DNA of 64,000 bases from Nitrospirota bacterium (GCA_014874185.1 JACWAF010000032.1:35620-99619), one strand, 5' to 3'; counted from the first letter of the stretch, positions 1 through 9,488 are shown. The notes: generated by a model not told the origin, from the sequence alone. A program made the numbers and translations.

Positions 1-100
1 CCAGCATCTCCCTCAATTCGGCATCGGAGAGCTTTTGCTTTCCGTTCAGTTCACAAAGCCTTTTCTTTACCGGGCACTGCGCCACATTAACCTTGCTCAT
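1..100 (-). CDS. Partial phage protein (N-terminus MSKVNVAQCPVKKRLCELNGKQKLSDAELREML), runs off the left edge
   Basis: Reverse-strand ORF starting at CAT 98-100, preceded by a GGAGG-like RBS; same strand as the phage block. Confidence 0.45.
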   Translation of the reverse strand, partial: MSKVNVAQCPVKKRLCELNGKQKLSDAELREML

Positions 101-359
101 CCATCTCCTCCCAGCCGTCCCTCTGATGAAGCTCCCATCCGTTTGCGCCCTGCGTGAGAAAATATTTCCCCTGACCGCTTGCGTCCTTCCTGCCCTGCAC
201 CTTATATAAATCCAGGCAGATGCCCTTGTTGTCCGGCAGAAGCTCGTCTACCAAAAACTCGGCAAGCGGGATATTCGTCTTGTGATCGAACATGAACCAG
301 TCACGGTCAGGCACCGTGTAAAAGACCTCGCCGTCATCCGGATTGAATAGAACTCTCAT
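87..359 (-). CDS. Small phage hypothetical protein (90 aa, MRVLFNPDDGEVFYTVPDRDWFMFDHKTNIPLAEF...)
   Basis: The ORF track extends it to 578, but an internal ATG at 357-359 has a strong AGGAGG RBS and avoids overlap with the upstream gene. Confidence 0.55.
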   Translation of the reverse strand: MRVLFNPDDGEVFYTVPDRDWFMFDHKTNIPLAEFLVDELLPDNKGICLDLYKVQGRKDASGQGKYFLTQGANGWELHQRDGWEEMDEQG

Positions 360-367
360 CCGTCCTC

Positions 368-1879
368 CTAGTCGATATAGCCGTAAGTGGCCGCATTCGC
401 GCTTTCGTCCGTGGTGTTGCCCGAATACTGGTTTGTAGAGGTGAACGTTATCGAGCTTTGGAATTCGGCATACAATCCGTTTCCCTGGTTGAAGTTCCTT
501 ATCCTCGGGTACCCCCAGGCCGCGGCCGTCCAGAGGCTTATGGATGTCTTGTCGCTTGCGTAGAGCCCGGTCGTCCACCTGTAAACGCCGGAGTCAAAGA
601 CGCAGCCCGCGCGCACGAAAAGGCCGCAGCTCATCGTGGCCCGAAGGTTGGGGGTGGAGTCCTTTCCGTTTACCACCTTCGTCCTCTCGAATGCCGCCGT
701 AGAGCCCTTCTCAAGGTAGACAACCGGGTTCACCGCCGACTGGCCCATATAAGATATTTGCACGAAGATGCTCGACTGGTCTGAAAGGCTTACCTTTCCC
801 GTGAGCTTGCAGACTGCGGGCGTGGCCTGCGCGTTCGTGAGGTTCAGGGCCGTTCCGCTTGCAGTGCTGTTCAAAAAGATAAAGTTCAGATTTACGCCCC
901 TCTGCCCGGGGTTTATGGACAGCGGAGTCCCTGAGTTCTGTATCACTGTGCCCCAGTCGTAAACGGTATAAGCGCCCGCTGGAACGGAATCGAATGTGCC
1001 CACGATCGCCAGCTTGTCCGCCGTATTCCAGTCGATTATCCGGTAGGCCCCGTTTACATATAAAATCCTGTTCGCGTACGCGCCCTGCACCACCTGGTCG
1101 GCATCCGCTGCAAGGTGGGCGTATTGGAGCGCGCCGTTTACGGTAAGCTGCGTGCCGGACGGGATGGAGAGTATATGGCGCACCTCTTCCCTGGGCCCGC
1201 CGGGGTTGATCACCACCTGGCCGCCAACGGTGAAACTGGCCGTGCCGGCCACGTTCAGGGCCGTGCCGCCCGCGGCGGAATCGGCATTCACGCTGGAGGA
1301 GGCCGTAACGGGAAAGGCCCCGGCGTTTGCAATAGAGCCCTGTGTCGCGCCCGTGCCCTGCACCGCCGAAGTGAGAGTGCCCGCCGCAAGCTGAGTAAGC
1401 CCGCCGTTTATTGAAAGGCTATACGCCCCTGTAAAGGACTTGCCCTGTATGGTGACCGCCTCGCTGTAAGCGCCCGCGGCAAGGTCCACGGTGATGTTGC
1501 CGGAGTTCATGGGAGGAATCTGGTTAATGGCGAACTGCACCGTGCGGAAGGCGTCCGCTCCAGAGCCAAAGCCCTTGTTCTGGTCATCCGTCCCAAGCGC
1601 CCCGTCCACATAGATGGTCATCTGGATAAAGGAAAATATCGGCACCCAGGCATGGCCGTTATATTGAAAAAGTATCTGCCGTCCGGCGGGAGTGTGCAGG
1701 AACCACTGGCCCAGTGCGGGCGATGAAGGAAGGGCGGGCCCGTTGTCGCATGAAAGGGCCACTGCCCTGAACCCGTTCAAGTTCAAATCCCCGTTCAGGC
1801 TGAGGCCCGAAAAATTAGGCGTTGCGCCTGCGCCAAGGGCCTGCGGCGCGGGCTGTTCTATCGTATCAATCAGCGGCAT
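368..1879 (-). CDS. Phage tail fibre / surface protein with a pectin-lyase-like region
   Basis: 503 aa ORF, repetitive Ala/Gly/Thr/Asn-rich beta-helix-like sequence, in the phage late operon. Confidence 0.55.
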   Translation of the reverse strand: MPLIDTIEQPAPQALGAGATPNFSGLSLNGDLNLNGFRAVALSCDNGPALPSSPALGQWFLHTPAGRQILFQYNGHAWVPIFSFIQMTIYVDGALGTDDQNKGFGSGADAFRTVQFAINQIPPMNSGNITVDLAAGAYSEAVTIQGKSFTGAYSLSINGGLTQLAAGTLTSAVQGTGATQGSIANAGAFPVTASSSVNADSAAGGTALNVAGTASFTVGGQVVINPGGPREEVRHILSIPSGTQLTVNGALQYAHLAADADQVVQGAYANRILYVNGAYRIIDWNTADKLAIVGTFDSVPAGAYTVYDWGTVIQNSGTPLSINPGQRGVNLNFIFLNSTASGTALNLTNAQATPAVCKLTGKVSLSDQSSIFVQISYMGQSAVNPVVYLEKGSTAAFERTKVVNGKDSTPNLRATMSCGLFVRAGCVFDSGVYRWTTGLYASDKTSISLWTAAAWGYPRIRNFNQGNGLYAEFQSSITFTSTNQYSGNTTDESANAATYGYID

Positions 1880-2330
1880 ATGTCCTGTCGAACCTCGTCT
1901 GAAAATCTATAGTGTAGACGGCGTAAGCGCCAGAAAGCTCCACAATCGAAATCCTCTTCGGAGCAAGCTTCTCCATATCCAGGCCCAGGTCCTGATTGGC
2001 AAACGCGGTGAGCAGGTCTTCTATCATCCTGTAGGCCCCGTACTCTGTGGAGTTGGCCTGCCCGCGCCCGGCAAGATTTTTGGCGGCCGCGTAAACCGTG
2101 AACCCGAGCGTCTCCTGCAAGGTGAGATTATCCAGCTTCTCGAACTCCGAGCCGCCATACGCGATGAATACCGCCGGGAAGCCCGTTGCAAGCGTCTTCA
2201 GGCTCTCCTTCATCTGCCCGCTCGACATGAATACGGGGCTAAAGCCCCCCGGGGCCTGCACCGCCTTCAGATACGGCATCGCCGTCTTCAGCTTTTCGGC
2301 GATCTTCTTTTCTATGTCCTCGAACCTCAT
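1866..2330 (-). CDS. Mu Gp37-like (DUF1834) phage protein
   Basis: 154 aa, MRFEDIEKKIAEKLK...; position and size match Mu-like Gp37. Confidence 0.55.
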   Translation of the reverse strand: MRFEDIEKKIAEKLKTAMPYLKAVQAPGGFSPVFMSSGQMKESLKTLATGFPAVFIAYGGSEFEKLDNLTLQETLGFTVYAAAKNLAGRGQANSTEYGAYRMIEDLLTAFANQDLGLDMEKLAPKRISIVELSGAYAVYTIDFQTRFDRTYAAD

Positions 2331-2340
2331 CGGGCCTCCT

Positions 2341-2658
2341 TCAGACGATCTCTATCCCGATCCCGCCGGGCGGCGTAAGCGTTATCTCCGCGCCATCTCC
2401 GCTTCGCATGAATACCTCGTAAATCCCCTTTAAAGGGTCCTCCGTGTCCAGAACGGTGAAAAAGAACCTGCCCTTCTTCTCATCCTCTATTACGCCTTCA
2501 ACGGGCCGGAATCCCGCTTTAAGCGGGACTTTGGCAGGGCCTTTGGTCTTTACCCGGAAGCTGAAATTTTTCCCCCTTATATTGACGGGGCTTCCGTTTT
2601 CAGTGAGTTGATAACGCAAAAGGACCTTCTCGCCTCTTCGGATATTGAGGGGCTCCAC
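2341..2658 (-). CDS. Phage structural hypothetical protein
   Basis: 105 aa ORF tightly packed in the late operon. Confidence 0.5.
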   Translation of the reverse strand: MEPLNIRRGEKVLLRYQLTENGSPVNIRGKNFSFRVKTKGPAKVPLKAGFRPVEGVIEDEKKGRFFFTVLDTEDPLKGIYEVFMRSGDGAEITLTPPGGIGIEIV

Positions 2659-3075
2659 TCAGAATTCCTCCATGCCTTCCATAGTCAGGATCCTGTTATT
2701 CACGTCCGAATTGGTGGCGGGCTTCCCTCCCGCTGTCTGGATCCCAAGCGAAAGCGCGCCAGCCCCGATGGCCTCCAGTTTCTGGACCGCCTCTTTTCTC
2801 CTTTCGGCAAGCGTGTCGGGCAGTACGTCCGCCTTTCTCTCGAAGAGGCTGCAGATGGCAAGCTCCGCCGAAAGCTCCTGTATCAGCGCCGGTACGCTCG
2901 TGAACGGCACGTCGTAAAGCCCGCCGCAATATCCGTCTATCAGCGAATCGGCCCCGGATATGGCCTGGTCCATGCGCGGCTGGTTCACAACGCCAAGCCC
3001 CTCGTCATCCGTAAGCTGTATAAGCTCCGCCTCGGGCAGCATGTTTTCCAGGTCGTCCAATGTGCAGTAAGGCAT
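2659..3075 (-). CDS. Mu Gp36-like (DUF1320) protein
   Basis: MPYCTLDDLENMLPEAELIQLTDDEG... resembles the DUF1320 family N-terminus. Confidence 0.7.
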   Translation of the reverse strand: MPYCTLDDLENMLPEAELIQLTDDEGLGVVNQPRMDQAISGADSLIDGYCGGLYDVPFTSVPALIQELSAELAICSLFERKADVLPDTLAERRKEAVQKLEAIGAGALSLGIQTAGGKPATNSDVNNRILTMEGMEEF

Positions 3076-3329
3076 TTGGTCCCTCCTTTTCGGGGCGGCA
3101 GTATTCTACCGCCGCCCCTTTAAGGTTTATATCTCTTCGATTTGCTGTGGCATTCCAGTCCCCCTCTTTAGCAAAGAGGGGATAGGGGAGATTTTCCGAA
3201 TATTCCAAGCATTCTCCATATCCGCATCCGATGCCCTCTAGCGAGAATTCATTTTAAAATCCCTCCTCACCCCCTTTTCCAAAGGGGGGATTGCCTAAAC
3301 AATTCTCCAGAAGAGAGATAAAAGTTTTC

Positions 3330-4259
3330 TTACACTATGGCGTTCTGGATGAGGTAGCCAAGCTCCGGCGCTATCACCTTCTCGTCGGAGTTCCAGGCGG
3401 CCTTTATGTAATGCGCCCCTTTCACGCCGCGCTTCGGGTCGAAGTCCCTCTGCACCTGCCGCGGCATCTCGCAGAACGTAGTGCCGAATGTGATGCTCCT
3501 TATGCCGGGGTTCTTCGCCACGTACAAAGCGGCGCAGTGCTTGCCCCACAGGCGGGCGTAAGAGGCGGTCTGCCCCTCCCTGCTGGTAATGTACCGGGCC
3601 CTTCCGATAAGCACGCTCTCCACCTCGAAGAGGGCGGCCACTTCGGAAGGTGTTGCGAAACCCGCCGTCTGGCTGCCAAAAGGCTTTACCGCGTCCAGCA
3701 CCTCAGGGAGCTGCCTGAACTTGGCCCACGCCTCCGCCCCGAAGACCAGCGTGTTGGCCCTCATGAAACAGCCCTCGACGGCGCTCATCAGGTCCCCGAT
3801 GGGGTCGTCCGCACTCCCGCCCCACTGGCCGGTCCCCGAAAGCGCCACCTTGTTGCCCGCGGGATAGGTATTGGCATTGAAGACCACGTCCGCAACCCTC
3901 TTCTCCTCTGCCACGTCCAGCAGCAGGTTCAGAAACAGCGCGGTGTCCGCTTCGGGCGAAAGCGGGTTGTCCGCATTATCAATCACCTCCTGCGGCACCC
4001 AGTCCCCCAGGGCGTGGTCCACCACCGAATAGCTGTCCTCCAGCACGCCCCAGGTGATCTCGTTGGGAAGCCCCTTCGCTATCACAGCGTCATCGGCCAG
4101 CCTATAGCTGTCTTCTTTCTTGTAGATGAAGTATTTGTCCGAGCGCTTCGCTACCTTCACAAGCGGCAAAACCAGCGGCCAGATCATGGCCTCATTCGTG
4201 TACTTCACCGAAAGGTCCGTCAGGACCGTGTCAACATGAAGCGTTTTGGTCTCCGGCAT
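3330..4259 (-). CDS. Phage major capsid protein
   Basis: 309 aa; motifs such as ADTALFLNLLLDVAEEKRVADVVFN; position after the decoration protein and protease genes. Confidence 0.65.
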   Translation of the reverse strand: MPETKTLHVDTVLTDLSVKYTNEAMIWPLVLPLVKVAKRSDKYFIYKKEDSYRLADDAVIAKGLPNEITWGVLEDSYSVVDHALGDWVPQEVIDNADNPLSPEADTALFLNLLLDVAEEKRVADVVFNANTYPAGNKVALSGTGQWGGSADDPIGDLMSAVEGCFMRANTLVFGAEAWAKFRQLPEVLDAVKPFGSQTAGFATPSEVAALFEVESVLIGRARYITSREGQTASYARLWGKHCAALYVAKNPGIRSITFGTTFCEMPRQVQRDFDPKRGVKGAHYIKAAWNSDEKVIAPELGYLIQNAIV

Positions 4260-4274
4260 CTTCTTCCTCCTTTC

Positions 4275-4706
4275 CTAAACAAGTGCCGGCGCTATCAGCA
4301 CCGGGATTATGTCTCCGGCAGAGCCGCTTGCAAGCGCAATGCCGATCGTGTTCACGGTCCCCGCCGCGCCAGTAACAGCGTTCTGCGTGTAGGCCGCCGC
4401 CGTGTTCTCAGTGTGCGTGTGCCTGGCTGCGGCCACGCCGCTCCCGCTCGCGTCCGATGTGAGCCTGTCCCCCCTGCTGACGGGACCTCCCAGCACCACC
4501 CGCGAAACACCCGAGAGCATCACCCTCACCGCGTCCCCGGCGTTGTCCGTCGTGTGCTGGAAAACCCCCACCAGCACATCGGTTGCCGCCCCGGCAACCG
4601 CCAGCGTGTCATCGTCCGCGCCGAATGCGGCCAGCGTGTAGGCCGCCCCTATCGCGGCCGCGCACTTCGCGCTCTTTTCAATACCACTCGTCTGTCCTAT
4701 CATCAA
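4275..4706 (-). CDS. DUF2190-like capsid decoration/cement protein
   Basis: 143 aa, Ala/Gly/Val-rich (VLVGVFQHTTDNAGDAVRVMLSGVSRVVLGGPVSRGDRLT). Confidence 0.65.
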   Translation of the reverse strand: MMIGQTSGIEKSAKCAAAIGAAYTLAAFGADDDTLAVAGAATDVLVGVFQHTTDNAGDAVRVMLSGVSRVVLGGPVSRGDRLTSDASGSGVAAARHTHTENTAAAYTQNAVTGAAGTVNTIGIALASGSAGDIIPVLIAPALV

Positions 4707-4727
4707 AAGACCTCCTTTCTTTTCTAT

Positions 4728-4829
4728 CTACTTTCTCTTTTTTGCAAAAAAGAGAAAGTAGCAAAGAGAAAAAATTCTTACTTTAAGTAAAAGTTCTCTT
4801 TGGTTCTTTCTCTTACAAGAGAAAGAACC
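4728..4829 (+). repeat. Tripartite palindromic element, copy A
   Basis: Perfect 34-bp palindrome CTACTTTCTCTTTTTTGCAAAAAAGAGAAAGTAG, middle region, then GGTTCTTTCTCTTACAAGAGAAAGAACC. Confidence 0.85.
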
Positions 4830-4853
4830 GGGGGTGAGGGGCGGAGCCCCTCC

Positions 4854-5741
4854 CTATCTGAACATCTCCGGGTTTTCCGCGGAGAGGGCCATGAGGGCGT
4901 CCCGGTAGGTTGAGCCGCCGTTTGCGTTCATGTACTGGTCCAGGAGTTTCTGCCTCTTCGTCTCCGGGTCCCCGTCGGGTTTTGCCAGTTCGGAGTAGCT
5001 GACGATATCGGGCAGGGCTTCGAGGAATTCGTGTAAAAAAACTGCCGGGGTCTTTTCGCCCTGGCCTTCGGCGAAGGAATAGGCCTCTTCCATTCGGGAG
5101 ATGGCCTCGATGAATTTCGGCAGGCCGGCCTTCATCATGGCGGGTGTGACCTTGCCCCTTTTGAGGAGCCCTTCGCAGAACTCCGCGGCCTCTTTCGCCC
5201 TCAGGGCGCGCTCCTTCTCCTGGAGTTCGCGCTCGCGCCTCTCAAGCTCTTCTGAGAATGCGTGCTCCTCGTTGAACTCCTCGCTTATAAGGCTTTTGAG
5301 CCTCGAAAGAAAATTCTTCATCCTTTCTACCTCCTTTCTTTCCGGATTTAATTCGATCTCCACCAGAGGGCCCGCGTCCTTGAACTCGAACTCCGGCAGC
5401 CCCTTCACGGCGGGCGGCATCGCGCCAAGGAATCCTATGTGCCGCAGCGTGAGGTCCGGGTAGAGCGAGATGGAGCGCTTTTTAAAAAGGCCCTTCCTGA
5501 TGATCTCAGCGAACTCCGGCACCAGTTTGAGCTTGGCCAAAAGCACGCCGCCTTCTCTTTTAAGCCCCTCCACCCAGCCCCAGGCCGGGGCGTTGTCCAT
5601 TGGATGGCCGATCACCACGGGGGCCTCGTGCCGCGCGGGTTCGTAGCTCTGGGCGATTTTCTCCAAATCCGCCTCCGTCCAGTTTTTTTCATTCCCCTGT
5701 GAATCCGTATGCGTTCCAGCCTTAAAGACAGCAGTCCACAT
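4854..5741 (-). CDS. Mu I-like phage prohead protease/scaffold
   Basis: MWTAVFKAGTHTDSQGNEKNWTEADLEKIAQSYEPARHEAPVVIGHP..., coiled C-terminus. Confidence 0.7.
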   Translation of the reverse strand: MWTAVFKAGTHTDSQGNEKNWTEADLEKIAQSYEPARHEAPVVIGHPMDNAPAWGWVEGLKREGGVLLAKLKLVPEFAEIIRKGLFKKRSISLYPDLTLRHIGFLGAMPPAVKGLPEFEFKDAGPLVEIELNPERKEVERMKNFLSRLKSLISEEFNEEHAFSEELERRERELQEKERALRAKEAAEFCEGLLKRGKVTPAMMKAGLPKFIEAISRMEEAYSFAEGQGEKTPAVFLHEFLEALPDIVSYSELAKPDGDPETKRQKLLDQYMNANGGSTYRDALMALSAENPEMFR

Positions 5742-5751
5742 GTCAGTCCTC

Positions 5752-6936
5752 CTAAACCTGGCCCGTTATCGGCTCGTCCTTCATGGGCTCCGGTATCCCG
5801 TAAGTGGAATAAAAATACTTTTTCGGAATGCGGACGCCCATGCGGAGGAGCGCCTCGTCTATGCGCACGCGTGATTCCAGGTTCTCCTGCTCGTCGAACT
5901 TGATCCACACCTTCGGATACCGCTTCACGCCGGGATAGTTGAAATCCACAAGCCACCGGATGAGCCCCTTGTTCAGTGCGTTTGACAGCAGGTCCGCATC
6001 GGCCTTCACGTAATCCTGCCGCACTCCATCGTGCACCTTCGACGCCGCGTAGGAGCCAGTGTCGCCCACCTGGGTCGTGAGCGTCTGCCCCAGGATTGTC
6101 TTCGATATCTCCTCATTCATGAACGAGCAGAGGGCCTCGTAAGTATTCACCGTGCCGGTGCGCTGGGCCTCCAACAACTCCACCCGCATGGTCTCGGGGA
6201 TCTTTATCGCGGTCTCCTGCTGGATGGCCTCCAGCGCGGACAAGAGCGCGTCCTGGTGCTCCTTTGGCGTGCCGGGCGGGTACTTGCCGATTACTGTCGG
6301 CGAGCCGAATTTCTCGGCGAAGATCATCCAGAACTTTATCGCGTTCTTCTTGAACCAGCAGGGCCAGTAAAGGCTTGCGCCCAGCCCGTCGCCATAAAGC
6401 GATCCGTTCTCGCCCCCATACCGGAATATCTGGAACTTTTTATCCGGCACCGGCTCTCCAAAGGCCATCTCCTTTGGCGTAAGCAGCCTCAAACTTCCGT
6501 CCGTACCGAAGACAAACCTTCCAGCCGACCTGCCCGGCATATCCTTCACCCAGACAGAGCCCTCGGAGTACTCCCACAAGACCTCGCACACCTTGAATCC
6601 CGTGAGTATGCCCCCAAGGAGCGCATATCTAGACGAATCGAAGTCGAAGGCCAGGAACGCGTCCTTGATGAACGCGGCGATCTCCAAGTCCTGCTGGTCT
6701 TCACCTCCGGGCACCACCTCCCATTCCTTCCCGATCACTGCCAATCGCCTGGACTGAAGACACGCCCTCACCTGCGGGTCGCGCGCCAGGTCTTCATACA
6801 GCCCTATCCCCCGCCCCTCCGAACGCAAAAGCCTGTCAGGGTTAAGCACCACCTTGCCCAGATAATCCCCGAAGAGCGAAAAATCCCTCTCCGCCCCAGC
6901 TATCTCGTCAAGAACGGGTCTTTCAATAGTGCTCAA
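5752..6936 (-). CDS. DUF935 (Mu gp29-like) portal protein
   Basis: 394 aa; FAEKFGSPTVIGKYPPGTPKEHQDALLSALEAIQQETAIKIPE typical of DUF935. Confidence 0.85.
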   Translation of the reverse strand: MSTIERPVLDEIAGAERDFSLFGDYLGKVVLNPDRLLRSEGRGIGLYEDLARDPQVRACLQSRRLAVIGKEWEVVPGGEDQQDLEIAAFIKDAFLAFDFDSSRYALLGGILTGFKVCEVLWEYSEGSVWVKDMPGRSAGRFVFGTDGSLRLLTPKEMAFGEPVPDKKFQIFRYGGENGSLYGDGLGASLYWPCWFKKNAIKFWMIFAEKFGSPTVIGKYPPGTPKEHQDALLSALEAIQQETAIKIPETMRVELLEAQRTGTVNTYEALCSFMNEEISKTILGQTLTTQVGDTGSYAASKVHDGVRQDYVKADADLLSNALNKGLIRWLVDFNYPGVKRYPKVWIKFDEQENLESRVRIDEALLRMGVRIPKKYFYSTYGIPEPMKDEPITGQV

Positions 6937-6971
6937 TATCTCTCGCCTCCTTTCTTTTTAGAGTCCAAGTC

Positions 6972-7096
6972 CTACTTCTCTTTTTTGCAAAAAAGAGAAG
7001 TAGCAAGAGAAAAAATTCTTGTATTTTTTCGCTTCCGGACGGGAGCGAAAAAATCTAAAAATTCTCTTTGCTTCTTTCTCTTACAAGAGAAAGAAG
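6972..7096 (+). repeat. Tripartite palindromic element, copy B
   Basis: CTACTTCTCTTTTTTGCAAAAAAGAGAAGTAG / TTTTTTCGCTTCCGGACGGGAGCGAAAAAA / CTTCTTTCTCTTACAAGAGAAAGAAG. Confidence 0.88.
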
Positions 7097-7113
7097 TCAG
7101 TTCTCTTTTCATT

Positions 7114-8625
7114 TCAAAACCCCCTCAGTGAGCTAAACGCCCTGTGGCCGGCGGATTCGTATTCGAAGAGGGCGGTGGGGGCCTTGCCTGCGTATATGCC
7201 AAGGGCGGCGGCCCAGAACCTGTCCGCGTGGCCGTCCCCGTCCCGTTCGGCCAGGAAGCGGGAGTGCCCGGCGTATGTGGCCTCGCGGCGTATGCGGTAA
7301 AAATCCTCGCGTATGGAATTGGAAATGGGAATTCGCACCCTGCGCTCTTCGAGTGCCCGCCTCATGTCGAGGGCGAGCCTTTCTTTGACGGGCAGGCTGA
7401 ATGTGACCGCCTCCACCTGCGGGCCGAACTTTGCAGTCGTTTCTTCGGCAAGCTGCGCGCCAAGCCCGGTGGAGTCTATGGCCGTGCGGGTTATGCGGAT
7501 GCCGAAAGAGCCGTCAAGAAGGGCGTATAGGAAATCGCGCTGGATGGAAAACGGCGTGTCCCGAAGCTCGCGCACCATGCGGGTCCGGAAGACGTCGCCT
7601 TCTTTTTGCCAAAGCCAGAAGACCGTGAGGTCATGCTTTCTTCCGATATCCACGCCCAGGTAGAAATCACGACAAATCCCCCCCTGCCCCCCTTTTCCAA
7701 AGGGGGGGACCAAAAACCCCGGCGCGTTTGAAAGTCCTGTTCCATCCGAATTTCTATCCGGGTTTGGATATTCCCCCTTGGCCCCGCTTAACTTAAGTGG
7801 GGAGACATCTGGTAACAATAAGGGGGAACGAAACGGGGCATTTCCATTAAATGAGGGATCTGCCATGCTCCCCCCCTTTTCTAAAGGGGGGTGAGGGGGA
7901 ATTACCAAATCGCAGCTGGCCTCTTCGCTCTCGCATGAGGCGATGAGTTCGTAGCTGATGAATGCCCCGGCGCTGTCCAGAAAGACGCACTCGTACTCCT
8001 GCGCCCATGAATCAGGGTCGAAGATGCCTTTTTTGAGTTCGTCAATAGAGATGGGCAGGCCTTCGTTTACGGCGTCGTAAATGGTGGTCTTGTGCTGACT
8101 GTAGCCGGACTGACTCCAGAGGGTATGGAAAAGGCTCCCTGCTTTTCCGTTGGGGGTCGAGGAGACGCGGAGCTTGTAGCCCCGTGTTACGGCGGGATAC
8201 ATCGCCCGCCATATCTCTCCTGCGTCCTTGTGGAAGGCGAACTCATCCAGGTACACGTTTCCGGAAAAGCCGCGGACCGTGTCCGGATTAGCCGGGAGGG
8301 AGATTATACGGGAGCCGTTTGGCAGGCGCACTTCTTCCCGTGTATCGTCGAACACAATGCGTTCTTCGCGGGAGGAGAAGTGCCTGAGGTGGGCGAGAAC
8401 CTTTTCCATTACCTCTCTGGACTGCCTCTCGGAGGCAGATAGTATGAGGTTTGCCGAGCGGGCCTCGAGGCCTTCGGCAACAGCCTCAAGCGCGATAGTG
8501 AAAGACTTCCCCGTCTGCCGCGCGGCAAGCCATATCTTGCGCGGGCCGCGGTCTGCAAGCCACCGCCTCTGATAGGGAAGCAGTATCGTCTTATCCATCA
8601 ATGCCGACGCCATAGTCCGTTTCAA
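7114..8625 (-). CDS. Mu gp28-like terminase large subunit, carrying an in-frame repeat insertion of about 77 codons
   Basis: Walker A-like AARQTGKS; YLDEFAFHKDAGEIWRAMYPAVTRGYKLRVSSTPNG; nuclease-like YLGVDIGRKHDLTVFW. Insertion spans about 7674-7904. Confidence 0.85.
   Translation of the reverse strand: MKRTMASALMDKTILLPYQRRWLADRGPRKIWLAARQTGKSFTIALEAVAEGLEARSANLILSASERQSREVMEKVLAHLRHFSSREERIVFDDTREEVRLPNGSRIISLPANPDTVRGFSGNVYLDEFAFHKDAGEIWRAMYPAVTRGYKLRVSSTPNGKAGSLFHTLWSQSGYSQHKTTIYDAVNEGLPISIDELKKGIFDPDSWAQEYECVFLDSAGAFISYELIASCESEEASCDLVIPPHPPLEKGGSMADPSFNGNAPFRSPLLLPDVSPLKLSGAKGEYPNPDRNSDGTGLSNAPGFLVPPFGKGGQGGICRDFYLGVDIGRKHDLTVFWLWQKEGDVFRTRMVRELRDTPFSIQRDFLYALLDGSFGIRITRTAIDSTGLGAQLAEETTAKFGPQVEAVTFSLPVKERLALDMRRALEERRVRIPISNSIREDFYRIRREATYAGHSRFLAERDGDGHADRFWAAALGIYAGKAPTALFEYESAGHRAFSSLRGF
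7674..7904. repeat. G/C-rich palindromic composite inserted in frame in the terminase gene
   Basis: Starts AATCCCCCCCTGCCCCCC..., ends ...GGGGGGTGAGGGGGAATT; 231 bp = 77 codons. Confidence 0.75.
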
Positions 8626-8866
8626 GGATGTCCCTGGTTATCTCTTTCAGCTCGTCAGGGGTAAGCCTGCCCTTCGATTCGGCCTTCATCTTTCTTAGCA
8701 ATTCGACGGCGGTCTTCACCATGCCCGTGTAGGCGCTCATGGCCTGGTTCTCGATCTTCTCCGGTTTGGACTCGAAGTATTTTTCATAGCGTTTCTTCTG
8801 ATTGAGCAGGTCTTTTATCAACTCAAGCTCCAGGTCTTTTTCCTTTTTTTCCTTTGCCGGACTCAT
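8591..8866 (-). CDS. Small phage packaging-associated protein (possible terminase small subunit)
   Basis: 91 aa, overlaps the terminase start and lies immediately upstream in the operon. Confidence 0.5.
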   Translation of the reverse strand: MSPAKEKKEKDLELELIKDLLNQKKRYEKYFESKPEKIENQAMSAYTGMVKTAVELLRKMKAESKGRLTPDELKEITRDILETDYGVGIDG

Positions 8867-9165
8867 AGGGATTCGTCCACGCCGGTCTCCGCGATATTGC
8901 CGTCCAGCAGGTCCCAGCCTTTGGCGGTGAGGCTTGCGTAGACCAGCCTGAAGCCCGCGCCTTTTTTGGTCTCGGCCCGCAGAAGGCCCTTCTCCTGCAA
9001 ATACTTGAGGTGGGCCGAAAGGGAGCTTTCAGTCATCGGGAAACCCAGGTTGTCCAGGGTGAACCTCAGCACTTTCAGATCGAGCGCGCCGGGGTATTGG
9101 GTCTTCAGTATCTCCAGGACGGCGGCCCTTATCCGCTTGTTCTTCTCAGCCCCTATTGATCTCAT
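8863..9165 (-). CDS. Winged-helix DNA-binding phage protein
   Basis: LTESSLSAHLKYLQEKGLLRAE-type wHTH pattern; ATGA overlap with the next gene. Confidence 0.6.
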   Translation of the reverse strand: MRSIGAEKNKRIRAAVLEILKTQYPGALDLKVLRFTLDNLGFPMTESSLSAHLKYLQEKGLLRAETKKGAGFRLVYASLTAKGWDLLDGNIAETGVDESL

Positions 9166-9488
9166 CGGCTCTCCTTTTTGTGTATGAGGTCGTGTTCGCG
9201 CCTTACCCGTTCAAGTTCCGTATGGTCCTGGGCTATGTACCGGAGGAGCACAAGCATCTCCCTGTGCTCGGAATTGTCCTTTGTCACAAGCTCTCGGACG
9301 CTGTCCTTCAGCATCTCCATGCTCTGGGCCTGCCTGCCAAGCGCGTCTGCCTGGGCCTGCTGGGCGCGCACAAACTCCAGGCCCAGACGGTTGGCTATGC
9401 GGTAAAGGCCGATAAGCACGATGAAGGCTATTGCGGCGCCCACGCCCGCGTTGGCCAGGGCCTTCGCAAGGTCCCCCTCGAAACTCAT
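9162..9488 (-). CDS. Small membrane phage protein
   Basis: One TM segment (AGVGAAIAFIVLIGLYRIA) followed by a coiled coil. Confidence 0.5.
   Translation of the reverse strand: MSFEGDLAKALANAGVGAAIAFIVLIGLYRIANRLGLEFVRAQQAQADALGRQAQSMEMLKDSVRELVTKDNSEHREMLVLLRYIAQDHTELERVRREHDLIHKKESR

Noticed and set aside
3291-4790. Long plus-strand ORF of 499 aa and similar long antisense ORFs (6031..7131, 14654..15886, 20782..21849, 26131..27501)
   Set aside because: Antisense to well-supported genes; Arg/His/Pro/Leu-rich composition typical of high-GC shadow ORFs.
4728-7096. Tripartite palindromes as simple rho-independent terminators
   Set aside because: Stems are A/T-rich, tripartite with paired arms, in both orientations and lacking a consistent position relative to transcription; termination may be a side activity but does not explain the conserved architecture.
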